This document shows, piece after piece, positions 11,320 through 21,887 of a stretch of 64,000 nucleotides of DNA. Location: positions 19,422,527 through 19,486,526 of the forward strand of contig CM022947.1 of assembly GCA_012931725.1 (NCBI GenBank), written 5' to 3'. A program made the translations under genes and the position numbers. The notes beneath the pieces were generated by a model that saw only the letters and a program-made list of their open reading frames with translations, ran no database searches and was not told the DNA's origin. This DNA is from Litsea cubeba (Eukaryota; Streptophyta; Magnoliopsida; Laurales; Lauraceae). How positions within the stretch are numbered: the stretch's first letter is position 1; each line of letters starts with the position of its first letter.

Positions 11320-14300
11320 TCAGCCAAAAATGGCCTCCAGCCAAAGTTTCAGCTCCTCGAGCAAACTTTTGACCTCAGTCGTCAGAGTTTCCAAGGCGCG
11401 CTTCTTCAGAAACTTGCCATGAGATGCTGGAGAATGCTTTAACCCTTCTTTTTCACCGGAAAGCTTATCCCAAGAAGTTTGCCATCATTTGTTTTCTTGA
11501 GTCCTCTCTTTGAGAATTAGATCGGCATTTGCAACTTGTCGAATCAGAGCTCTCTCCCTGTCACGAGCCTCTGTTATAGCAGCCTACTTGGCCGCGACTT
11601 GCGCCTCCAAGTGCTCAAGACGTTGCCTAGCCTCAACGACCTCCCTATCAAGGATGTTAATGTCGTGCCTCAGCCCGATGATGGCTAACTCTTCTAAGTT
11701 CCTCTTCCGGACGAACTGTTTCCTGCTCTGTGTAGTCTCATCCATGTCAGATTGAGCTTTATTAGCAGGATCCAGGAACATCTCCTTGAAAAAGTCACCA
11801 TCAGGGAAAGTCATGGTCTTAAACCACTTGTCATCCAGTGCAATGATCCAATCAATGATCGCCCTGACACCTGTGACATCAAGACCAGCCTTTTCGGCAT
11901 CACCGAGAATATCATGCATATGCTGGATCATGTTAAATCCGGCATCCAAGTGTCCAAAAAGGAGAGTCTCGATCTAAGGGCTCAAAACCCGCGCCAGCAC
12001 CTTCTTTGCAAATAGAAGAGATGGCCTAGATGAAGACTCGCCCCGCTCCGTCGGTCAGCTACCCATGTCATGCCCCATTGGAAGAGTAAAAAAAGAAAAC
12101 TCTTTCCAATTGGAGCCATTAGGGAACGAATCTCTACATGAGGTCTCACCTCTGTCGTGTCAAAACTGGCTGTTGAAGTCCCTAATTCCGGATCAACCTC
12201 TGGCACCCCTTGCTCTGGTTCTGAAGAAGGCGATGGGATTTCTCCTATCACTTCACAACCTGCCAATGAAACACAAAAGGGTATGAGTATGATCATGTTA
12301 AAGAAAAAAAAAACTATTATCAGGATTATCACTATAAAGTACCTTCTTCGACGGCTGGCGGAATTCTCTCTTCCTCCATGAACTCATCGAAAGCATCGTC
12401 AAGATTTGCATCCATTGATGGTTGAAAGTCATCGGAATCCCGTGACAAGTGAGCTAACAAGAAAAATGTTAGCAAACAACGACAAAGACAAAAAGAAAAA
12501 GAAAAAGAAAAAAAAAGAAGTTATACCACTTGGAGATTCTGCAATCACTCCAGAGTCTCTCGATTCTTCGTCAAGTGCCACAACCGGATCCGTCACCGCC
12601 TCATCGGTCGGAACCTCAGGCATCACCAAGTCTTCATCCTCTGCTAAAAAATGAGGAGGAGGAGAGAAGTCAAATCCGAACATGGAAAGCCCCATGAAAG
12701 AAACGGAAAGAGAATGAAGAAGAATCATACCTTCACTGACGGTTTTTTCTTCTCGGTTCCTCTTTTTTAGAGGCTCGTCAGCATCCCCCGGCACATCCTC
12801 ATTGATAGTGAGAGGGACTTCCACATCAGTAGAGTCTTCATCTCGTTCCTTGTGATGCTGACTCCTCTTCCTCTTACTTTTGTGGGTTGGTCGTCTAGAA
12901 GAACCTGCCCCACTGTCAGAGTCAGGTTTCCCACTTGACTCCTCACTGGACGGCCTGCTCTTGCTAGTGGACTTCATGGAAGCTCGCCTCTGTGCCACTT
13001 GCATCCAACTGTCAAGCTCAGCTTCCTCCATCTCTAACTGCGCTAAGGCCTCATCAGGTACTTCCCAGACAGATTCAGAACCGATAACACCCTGGTCACC
13101 GAGAAAGCCTATCTTATGCTTCTCTCCAGAAAGGAAGGCCAAAACTTCCTCTCGCTGGACGCTATCCGACTTCCCAATGCCTTTTTCGGAAGACAGCTTT
13201 ACATCAAGCTCTTTCTTGGAAAGCCCTCGGTATGCCAAAAAGCTATCTACGAACCACTTCATGAAGTCGACAGTCCGAAAAGTCAACAGCTCAGGATAAG
13301 AAATCATAGCAGTAGTGTCTTTAGCACTATATAAGGCCCATGCATTTCTGCCATCCTGCAAAACTCCAAAGTGTTTCACCATACTCGAAGGCGCTCCAAC
13401 GAAGCCTTGAGAAAAGCCCAACTGCAATGCAAAACAGGAAGGTACATACGGCTGGATGTCGACGAAAATATGTATGCGGTACACCATTGTACAAATACAT
13501 ATGCTGAAAAGTCACTCCCTCTCTGCATTTGTCGAGTAATGCCTTCCAGACCCTGCCCTGGTAGAGTCACGGGAGGCACCAAAATCAAAAGTCTTCTTCC
13601 GCAACTCTGGAGAAAGCTTCATTGAAGACTGCCCCATCTCGACATCACTGAACCGTCAGATCCTTATGTGGGCAAACAAAAGAGATTCGAACACGGCTTC
13701 ACCCTTAGCCAATCGAATCATAAGAGGATCATCATCATGTGCAACACACAGCCGGTGGAAGCCAAGACAGTGGTATACAAACCACGAATAAAAAATATGG
13801 GCTGAAAATACCCTATTCATAGGGAGCCCAAGCCGAACAAAAAAAACAACATCCTGTAGTTCGGTACACAAGTAGGATTAAAGAGTTGACACCAAAGCAA
13901 GCCGCTCTCCGAACGCCATTTGACAAGCCGAAAAAATACAATGTGGCCTGATGTGTGTTCCATCTCCACCAGCGAAGATAGCCTCACCTAGCTAGTAAGT
14001 GAGGTAAACAGCAAGATCTCTCCACGGTGCAATGTCAGAACAAATGGCGTCTGTACTTGCGAAGAAATCCCTCAATTCTTCTCACATGGCCGAAGTCTTC
14101 TTTAAACCCGAATCCTTAGCCCTGGCTTCCCGGGTCATGCTAATAGAAGACTCCCCGCTGTAAAAGAAATTGGAAAACGAAGAGCTAAAACTCTTCCAAC
14201 TGCTGGATCTGACTTCTGAACCCTCCTTTTCCTTCAAAAAATCATAGAAGGCGACAAGCTGAAAGTACAGAAGCCTAAACTCCTTAGACTGCTCCTCAAG

Positions 14301-15233
14301 GACGCTGTCAATGGGCATGAACTCTTCATAGGGTTTTCCAAGGATAGACAACCTAGTAATGGCGCTCAGCTCCTTCAAAGAAAAGCCAATCTCACCATCT
14401 GTGACAACGAAGGTGTTGGTTTGTGGAAGGAATGACTACAGCATAGCCATGGAGGCCTCATCGGAAAAGATCACGGTCTCGCTAAAGGCAAGGACAGCAT
14501 AAAAAATCTAGGCTTCCTTCAAAACGGCACCACCAATCAGCAGGACACGATCAGTCCACGGCTTCCAATTAGAGTCAGCACTGAAACGGCCACGAAGTCG
14601 AAAAGGCTTCACCCAATTGTTGTCGTCACCGCTGAAAATACCAAGGCCCACCGGTCTCAAATCGACCGACGGATAATCAAAGCCCTAGTAGCCACTAGCC
14701 GGCATCAACATGTCCATATGAGCAGGAGACTTCTCTGTATATCCGGGAGTACCGCCAATAAAAATCCCGGTCTTGATCACACTGGTCCTTTTCACCCAGC
14801 TTGGAGGATCTTCCCTCTTAGAACACATGGGAGAAAGGCTCATGATCGAGATAGTATGATCAAACGTCGATCGGGTAACAACAGTCATTTCCTCACCATC
14901 AGCTGTGTAAGAGAACTAAAAACATCTTCTCTAGTATGTCATGTCATCAGGGACTACATCACCAAAGAAAAAGGTAGTCTTGGGCAACACCCTCTGATCG
15001 TTCATGACCCAAGGACTGATTAATTACCATGATCATATAGAACTCCTCACCTTTGAGAGCGATCAACCGCTGCCTAATCTTATCCTTGTTAAGGGAATCA
15101 CACTCTTCCAAGTTTCTCTCAACATACTGGACCTTCTCCCAGGCCTACTGAGCGGCTGCATTGGAAGATCTAGCAGATTGACGAGGAACGCTTGTAACAA
15201 GCTCTTTACCCTTGTTCGTTCTAAAGGAACCAC
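11320..15233 (-). pseudogene. Plant mobile domain (PMD/aminotransferase-like) gene, antisense in the LTR element, decayed
   Basis: Exons inferred on the minus strand: 15051-15233 (start unseen), 14902-12731, 12643-12527, 12453-12343, and 12259 down to a TGA at 11320-11322. The four introns are GT-AG (148, 87, 73 and 83 bases) and their phases match. The large exon keeps one frame for 724 codons with nonsense codons only: TAG 14685, TAG 14508, TAG 14436, TGA 14082, TAG 13992, TAA 13878, TGA 13656, TGA 13512. The last exon adds TAG 11974, TAG 11584 and TGA 11485, plus one frame change near 12010-12110. N-terminal wording (NTFVVTDGEIGFSLKELSAI, ITRLSILGKP) and PYVPSCFALQLGFSQGF (about 13450-13400) fit the PMD family found in plant MAIN-like genes and in retroelements. 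A basic, Ser-rich stretch (RRPTHKSKRKRSQHHK) and a C-terminal coiled coil (VVEARQRLEHLEAQVAAK) follow. Biochemical role unknown. The intron-exon model is inference. Confidence 0.75.
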
Positions 15234-16180
15234 CTGCAAAGGTTGGAAAAGAGAAAAAGATCATCATCAAATGACATAATTTCGCTAAAAGAAAATCTGG
15301 TGAGACATTGGCATGATTCCAAGGCAATTCCGAAGAAAAGGGAAACACCCCGAAAGAAATAGAAAGCCTGAAGATGAGCACAACATCGCTGCGCTCCAAA
15401 TTTCAAAAATTCGCAAAGATTTTCAGGTATGTACCATCACATCATGCTTCCAATTCAATTTACAAAAATATCATGCATAAAAGTAAATTGTCATGCATTA
15501 GATGTTAGGAAACTCTTGACAAAAGTTTGACCAATTCCAACCCAACTTGGTCAAACCTAATCAAACTTTGTCGAAGCCAAAATTCATGTAGGCTTGACCT
15601 AGAACTCCTAGCCATTTATTTGATGCATAAAAAAAAAAGCAATAACATCTTGATATGCATAAAATACATTACCATGGTGAGCAAAAAAAAAAAGAAAGAA
15701 AGAAACCTTCTCAAAAAAAAAAGAGAGGGAAAGCAAAAAAAATAAAAATAAAAAAGAAGAAAAGGGTTGGCCCACAGGCCACGTGGCCGTACAGATATGT
15801 CCGTACGGCCTACAAAAAAAAACAACAAAAAAACGTGTAAAAAAAAAGAAGGAAACACGTCAAAAAAATGTGAAAAAGAAAAGGAAAGAAAAAAAAAAAG
15901 AAAGAAGAACTCTTTTTTTAAAACCATCCTACTTTTACAATGGAGTTTTCTTGGAAAATAAGACTTACTTGAAGCTATTGATGGAGAAGAATAAAAAAAA
16001 CTTGAAGATCCTTACAGAAGAAAAAAACTCTTGGTCTTGAAGCTCTCTTGAGATTTTTACAAAAGAATGCAATAAGAGTAAGAGATCCAATCTCCCTTTA
16101 CTTTAATAAAAGAGAGCAAACCAAAGAAGGAAATAAAGAGAAGAGAAAGGAGGTAAGTGCTACAAATTAGCAATCTTACC
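15234..16180. other. A-rich interior upstream of the antisense gene
   Basis: Between 15600 and 16050 the plus strand is extremely A-rich (T-rich on the minus strand, upstream of the antisense gene). GCCACGTGGC at 15778-15787 is a perfect 10-base palindrome with an ACGTG core. It overlaps an inverted repeat GGCCGTAC (15785-15792) / GTACGGCC (15803-15810). A first exon of the antisense gene could lie here but cannot be placed. Confidence 0.4.
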
Positions 16181-16189
16181 AAAAGAAAG

Positions 16190-16410
16190 AAATTAGGAAG
16201 TTTCTTTCCCAAAAGAAAGATATTTCGAGGCATTTTCTCCCAAAAGAAAGCAATTAGAGAGATTTTCTCCCAAAAGAGAGGATATTTGAGATATTCTCTC
16301 CCAAAAAAAGATATCTTGAGATATTGTCTCCCAAAATAAAGGGAACATGAGATATTCTCTCCAAGTAAAGATATTTTTAGATATTCTCTATCCAAAGGAG
16401 ATATTTTAGA
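16190..16410 (+). repeat. Tandem array of ~32-35-base 'TTCTCCCAAAAGAAAGATATT' units
   Basis: About seven units with the phrase TTCTCCCAAAAGAAAG followed by ATATTTCGAG/ATATTTGAG, from 16200 to 16400. The units are degenerate at the 3' side. No coding meaning is likely. Confidence 0.7.
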
Positions 16411-16753
16411 TATTCTTTAAAAAAATGACATCATATGAGATCTAAGCCATTTCAAAAGTTTAAAGTCCCATAGGTAAGCACATATGAACCAGGTTTGACC
16501 ACCTACGCACTAAAATAGGCTTTTAGTCAAAGAAAAATTCCTCTTACCAAGAGCATACAAAAATGGTTCCATGCCTCTTTTGAGTTGATTGGACTATACA
16601 AAAAAGAATTCCAAGCCCAATGAGCTTCCAAAAATTCAAACCATCCAGCCTCATATGCCAAATTGAGCCAAAATCTTGAAATTGACATTCCACAAAAATC
16701 CAAACCACTCCAATGGACCCAAATAGTCCCAAAGAGTGAATAAAAATCAAATC

Positions 16754-16975
16754 CTGGTCCCCTAACCTGCCACATACAACTTGTTAGGTCACAAGGCTAA
16801 AAATCAAATACCAAATCCTGATCCCCTAACTTGCCACATACAGCTTGTTAGGATACAAGATCAAAACCAAAACCAACCCCCCAACTTGCCACATATAGCT
16901 TGTAGGGTTACAAGGTCAAAACCAAACCCGACCCCCTAACCTGCCACATATAGCTTGTTAGGTCACAAGCTCAAA
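16754..16975 (+). repeat. Tandem array of ~58-60-base 'CCCCTAACCTGCCACATA' units
   Basis: Four units beginning near 16757, 16822, 16879 and 16931. Each reads CC(T/C)AACTTGCCACATA.AGCTTGTTAGG.(T/C)ACAAG followed by an A-rich spacer. It lies toward the 3' end of the non-autonomous element. Confidence 0.75.
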
Positions 16976-17158
16976 AACAAAAGCCCAAATCCAAATCCCT
17001 CATGTCATTTTCAAAACTTTGCCTTGAGATAGTACGCAATCCCTTTCACTACCATAAAAATCCCCTAGACTCTCAAAAGGCTACTCTACCAGAAGAAAAA
17101 TGCTCAAGACCCTTGGTCAAGTCAGAAGTTCTCCTTCAAAACTCTCTTCGAGGCACAT

Positions 17159-17783
17159 TGTCACGCCCCGAAATCGGGATCTTGCAGCTAACCGATCTCG
17201 GGAAGCGTGAATTTGGAGTTAATAAAAACCTTTTCTTTTCCCCAGGATCCGCGTGTGAGGATTTCAAATTTCTACACAATCTGAATATTTGGTAGAAGCT
17301 GAACATGGCATTGCGACTCGGAGCCCGTGGCCATCGGATTTCTTGTCGCACTCAACCAATACCATGAAGCCATCAATCTAAGGCTCTTAATCAGACTGGC
17401 ACAAATCATGAATCATAAAACATTGAGCTGGCAGTAACAGGATAATTTATTTCCCACATGTGTTCAAGTTACAATTTGTAAAAGTATTTTCATTTGCTTT
17501 CTGTTATTGCTCAATCAACATCTGCATAAGTTGTTGGAATTGATCTGACATCTGATACTCTACCCCGCTGCCACTGTTACTATCCGAAGCATTTTCAATA
17601 GTAGGTTTGCGCGGAGCCATAATGCTGTAAAACAACTTGTTAGTACAACAAAGTATAAATAATAAAGCATGCCCAAACCCAATCGATACTAACTAACGAG
17701 AATTCTAACAGATCCTTGCCCCGTTCCTATGTTTCTAATCTATTTTTAATTACCTTAAATATTTCTCGCTTTGATACTAAGCC
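17159..17783 (+). mobile_element. Truncated LTR 5' end related to the solo LTR at 54576
   Basis: It begins TGTCACGCCCCGAAATCGGG and stays alignable with 54576-54870 (shared phrases GATCCGCGTG, TGGCCATCGG, AACATTGAGCTGGCAGTAACA). The similarity fades, and the next LTR tip begins at 17784. It lies inside the non-autonomous element, so it is either a nested insertion remnant or acquired sequence. Confidence 0.65.
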
Positions 17784-18023
17784 TGTCACGCCTCCGGACC
17801 GAGAACCCGATAATTAAGTCCTTAATCCGGGGTCGTGGCATGGCGAGCCGAGAATTGTATATTGAGAAAGTAATTGTTACATAGTGATGGATCGAACTTC
17901 GAGGATCTTTACTAAGGAAAACCTGTGGGAAACCAGCGTGTGCGGGCCGAATTTTTTGGCACGCCATGCCACGACCCCGGATAAAGGACTTAATTATCAG
18001 GTTTCTGGTCCGGGGCTGTGACA
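17784..18023. repeat. 240-base inverted repeat made of two opposed LTR tips
   Basis: The left arm starts TGTCACGCCTCCGGACC (17784, about 62 bases, ending GTCGTGGCATGGCG). The right arm is its near reverse complement and ends CGGGGCTGTGACA at 18023. The loop is about 115 bases. The minus-strand reading of the right arm continues like the start of the LTR at 32292 (GGCATGGCGTGCC, then CGCACACG). Flanks AAGCC and CACAT do not match, so there is no TSD. Confidence 0.7.
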
Positions 18024-18063
18024 CACATCGACTACAAAAGTAAAGCAAATCGTCGCTGTACCT

Positions 18064-18075
18064 CGATGGGGCATT
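18064..18075 (+). promoter_or_regulatory. Polypurine tract before the 3' LTR
   Basis: CGATGGGGCATT directly precedes TGTTGACACG. A purine run ending in GCATT just before TGTTG is the plus-strand priming site arrangement seen in Tat-type elements. Confidence 0.6.
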
Positions 18076-20042
18076 TGTTGACACGAAAAATGTCACATTG
18101 CCTCTTTAACCTCAAGAAAGCTACGTGAAGCCACGGCCTATCACAAACAGGCAATGTTAATTCCAAAAAAGTCAAATCTTGTCAGAATCAAACAAAAACT
18201 ACAAGATCCTTCAAGACAGCCAATAGAGGAGTACACATGAAGTTTTGGGTCATTTCAAAATTATTTAGCCTAGCTTCACTTCTCCAACAGCTTAACAGGA
18301 GCTCCCGGCGGCGATAGCATCGAAGACATCAAATATTCGATCAGAACTTGTGGATGGTCTCAAAATACCTCCAAAAAGCTCCACGCCAAGCTTCAGGTCA
18401 AACCGACAACATTTGACCTTACATCAACCCTCAAGTAACAAAATCAAGCCTCTCGGCAGTGAGAACCACTGAGACCATTACTCATCAGACAGAGCACATG
18501 AGTGGCTTCAAAATGCTTACAAAGGACTACATATCAAGTTTCAGGTCATTTCGACAACATTTGATCAAACCTTGACTCTCGGAAGCCAAATCAGGCCTCT
18601 CGGCGGTGAAGCTGCCTAGAACCATGGTTTCCAAATCAGAGCTAATGGATCGTCTCAAAATGGCTCTAATAGGCTCCATATCAAAATTCAATCGGACATT
18701 GGTTGACCGCACATCAAAGCACGACATCTTCCTCGTGACAAAATCAAGTCTACTGGCGATAGGACCCCACACGGCTTCAAAACTCCAACAAAAGCCTATG
18801 GTTGGTCTTATTTATTGCCTAGGAGACTTCACCTCAATTTTCAGGTTATTCCGACGTCGTTTGACCCAGTTTTGGCTTCTAACAGCAAATCTACAGCCCT
18901 GCGCGACAAAGTCTTCGGCTTTTAGAAAAATTGGAAACTTTGCACTCCAAATTGCAAGGATTCTCGTCAAGTTTTCTACAGGGTACATGGTCGCCGGCGA
19001 CCCTAGGTGCATGGTCGCAGGCAACGCTGGAAATCCAGGTCACCGGATTTCTGCAGAAGGGCCGTTTTTCGATCCCTTTTTCGCGTTTCGAGACTTCTAA
19101 CTTTCGAGGCTCCAAATCCGTCGATCTTCATCAACATCACAGGTCCGTCTCCGAGAGTATCAAATCATCATTGATCGCCAACCGGTAAACTAAGAAAGTA
19201 CATTTTCTGTTTGATCGATCGAGAAATCGACAAGACAAGTGGCACCGGCCCGCTGTTAACAATCAATGTCTGAAGTTGCATGATCATCCGATGTCGATCA
19301 GCAAGAAGATCCATCGATGAAAATCTCCAAAAGAATTCCAAAAGACGCGGCATGGCCCGCGACTCTTCGAGCGACTTGGCGACCACTTAATGCTGTTAAT
19401 TGACCCGTTTATGGCAACTTAATGCGGTCATTAACTCGCTATTTCGGATGGCCCAATCAGAAGCAAGCAAACGGGAGTTACAAGTCAAAGGTTTCATGGC
19501 ATTTAAACCATGAAACTCCTCCCATCATGGAGATTAAAGGCGATTAAATGCCCTTAATTTTCCACCGACCAATCAGAAGCCAAAGAAAAGGAGTTACAAA
19601 ACAAAGAAATAAAAACTTATAACTCCTCCCATTATGCGGCTTTAATGCATTAAAAGCCCATAAACTCTCTGAAATGGCTACCAAAAGCCTATAAATAGGA
19701 GAGCATTCCAAGAAATCCAGATCCGGAAAAAACCAGAGATCATCTCTAGAAAAAGCACAGAAAATCCCGAAATCCAGACAGACAGAATCTAGAAAAAAGA
19801 GAGAAAACTATGCTGAAGTTTTGCACCGACCACCGCTACAAGGTGACAAAAGTCCCTTGGGGGGCACCACCCTCCAAGGTCCTTGTCTTCTCCTTTTGCT
19901 TCCAATGGCTTAGACGTGGTTTTTCAGCCCGTCTACTTAGCTTTTAATTGGACATAGGACCTTCTCTTGGTCTTTATCCTCTAGAAATCTAAGGTCATAG
20001 CCGAGCCAAGCGAATCAAGGGCATCATCTGTTCTCATCTGCA
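18076..20042 (+). mobile_element. 3' LTR of the non-autonomous element
   Basis: Begins TGTTGACACG and repeats the 5' LTR in order: the ~147-base units, the CGAGACTTCTAACTTTCGAGG block, the ACAAGTCAAAGGTTTCATGGCATTTAAACCATGAAACTCC block (shared almost exactly), a TATA box at 19690-19698, and the CATAGGACC..CTCTTGGTCTTT segment. Similarity continues about 12 bases past CATCTGCA (GGAT..TGGCG), so the true end may be near 20054. Flanking DNA does not resume the Tat integrase. Confidence 0.8.
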
Positions 20043-20615
20043 TGGATGATGGCGAAGTCCACATATGGCTTGCGACCGTCAATTTGAACGAGTCCCCACA
20101 ATCTCCTGAGAAGTTAGATTCATTTTTCTTGCTTTTCATTGTATGTTGTAATGTTTAAAGAGACAAAAAAATCACAACTCTTGTCTTTCATTATTGATAA
20201 GAATTGTAAATCGGCTATAAATGCCAAACACCGCCTTTTACGGCAAAACAAATGAAATCGCCTTTCACGGCATTTCAAAAACATTTCTCTTTTCTCTATA
20301 TGTGCAATGAAAACTTGAGAAAAGTTGATTTCCTTTCCTACTTGCGAAGGTGGATCTCCGGACTATCACTTGCAATTCCAAGTAGAATAGAAAATCTGGC
20401 ACACCCATACAAAAAAATGTTGATGCTCGCTTTACCCTCCAGGCACGAAAGGGTTGGATCAAACGGACTCTCACATCCGCCGACCTCGGTAGCGTCGAGC
20501 AAAAGCACGGTCCATTAGGCTCCATCAACTTCGGGACAAGGACGACCCCCCCCCCCCTTTTTTACCTTGCGGTGAGCATTCGGTGGCACGGAGGCACCTT
20601 CACAATTACAAGAAC
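20043..20615. other. Spacer between the 3' LTR and the second PMD-like fragment
   Basis: No gene seen. At 20213-20270 there are three short CGGC...GCC / ACGGCA phrases resembling the 10749-11090 array, so this may be the edge of another related element. A run of C at about 20547-20558 precedes a T run. Confidence 0.4.
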
Positions 20616-21760
20616 TACTATATCCTCTGCACCCTAAGGATAGTGTAAGAGATGTAAAGGATTGGGTTAGTGGGCACCTAGCATCTAGTAAACAAGGCCG
20701 GTACACTCGCTTAGTCACTGCCCCTGACCTATCATGAGAAAGAATGGCTAGTGTATATTTGACCAGCAGATCTCGTTTACCGATAACACAACTTTGTAGA
20801 TATCCACCCATATGCACTGTCATGGTTCATACGTCAGCTTGGCTATTCTCAAAAAGTGTTAGGCGGTGCCAATTCCATAGAGGTGTGATCGAGAGTGGCT
20901 CCATCCTTGATGCTCAGAATGCATGGGCCTTCTCTACTAGTTTCGACCTCGATGTAAGCTTCCCGTACCCCAGGTTCACAACTTCCTACGTTGCAGCGAG
21001 GTTTGCTCAATGGTACACCCGAAGTCGTGCACCATTCGCAATGCCACCAAAAAGAAAAATATCATAGGCGTGGCCGCAACTTTGAGTAAGAAAGGCGATA
21101 TCAATTGAGAAGAGCTCCGCAAATATGTCCGTAGTGCCAAAGATTGGAAGATCAGGCAACGCGACGACGAGGATGTCTGCGACGCTTACCGTAAGTATAT
21201 GATCGAGAAGAGTCACGATGCGGATGTCCCTCTTAACGAGCATGTGCCGCTAGTCTCTACAATTGCTCCTATTGCAATGCCAGCTCCATTAACCACTCCT
21301 TCCACGCCCAGGCCTACCCCGCTTTGTGCAAAGTCTACCGCTCCTACTGCTCCAGCTTCTGAGGGGTGTAAGTGGAAATAACTAGTGTTGAAGGTGTTGC
21401 CGGCCAAACCTCAGCCTAAGAAAACCAGAAGAGGGTTGAAGCATTGGGGCTTAAAGAAGGATAAGCCCTCAAATACTCATGATTCATCAAGGCCGACCGC
21501 AAGTATGAGTAATTACAACATCATCTTTATTTTATTCTAGTGTTGTGCTCAGGCTAAATTGGTTAATGCTTTTTGCAGAGATACCCGATCCGATGGTGGT
21601 CGTTGAAGAATATGGTAAATTCTTTTGTTCTCACTTAAGTAGGTTTTCTTCCTCCTTATTTTATATTGCGGCTCTTCCTCTTGTAGTGTCTAAAGAAGAA
21701 GAAGAAAAGGTGGACGAGTCTCTTGTCTGAAGAAAATGGACCAATTCCACCGCCTATAAG
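20616..21760 (+). pseudogene. Second PMD-like gene fragment, plus strand, with intron-like gaps
   Basis: The frame covering 20744-21067 reads CRYPPICTVMVHTSAWLFSK, then NAWAF and YPRFTTSYVAARFAQWY. This has the same arrangement as the C-terminal PMD part of the antisense pseudogene (PYVPSCFALQLGFSQ, NAWALYS, YPELLTFRTVDFMKWF). After a stop at 21065 a second frame carries a charged stretch (EELRKYVRSAKDWKIRQRDD) and a Pro/Thr/Ala-rich stretch up to about 21381. A possible intron ends TTTTTGCAG before AGATACCCGATCC (about 21580). The sequence is cut at 21887 by a minus-strand LTR. Function unknown; it is a decayed fragment. Confidence 0.5.
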
Positions 21761-21887
21761 TCCGAGTGAATCTTTCGATTTGACAAATTCATTTTCCATG
21801 GTGATTCATTTTCCATGGAATCTTTGGTTTTATGCAGATTTTTCTTTCCATGCCTTCGGAGATTCTTTTCCCTATTTCATTTTCTTT

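Larger units (their letters stand above)
7811..20042 (+). mobile_element. 12.2-kb non-autonomous LTR element carrying an antisense gene
   Basis: Two long direct repeats, 7811-9846 and 18076-20042, both begin TGTTGACAC and share most of their length, so they are read as 5' and 3' LTRs. A polypurine tract (GATGGGGCATT) directly precedes the second. The ~8.2-kb interior has no gag, protease, reverse transcriptase or integrase. It holds several short tandem arrays, a minus-strand PMD-type pseudogene and an LTR fragment. This fits a large non-autonomous derivative (LARD) mobilised by Tat elements; the polypurine tract and LTR start resemble Tat. No convincing TSD was found: TATAG precedes the 5' LTR, and the exact 3' ends of the LTRs are uncertain by about 15 bases. 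No clear primer site was seen. Confidence 0.75.

Noticed and set aside
15527..16040. Lys-rich open frames and their Phe-rich antisense
   Set aside because: Produced by A-rich low-complexity DNA.
17784..18023. Simple MITE
   Set aside because: No TSD, and the arms match LTR starts, so it is more likely joined LTR tips.
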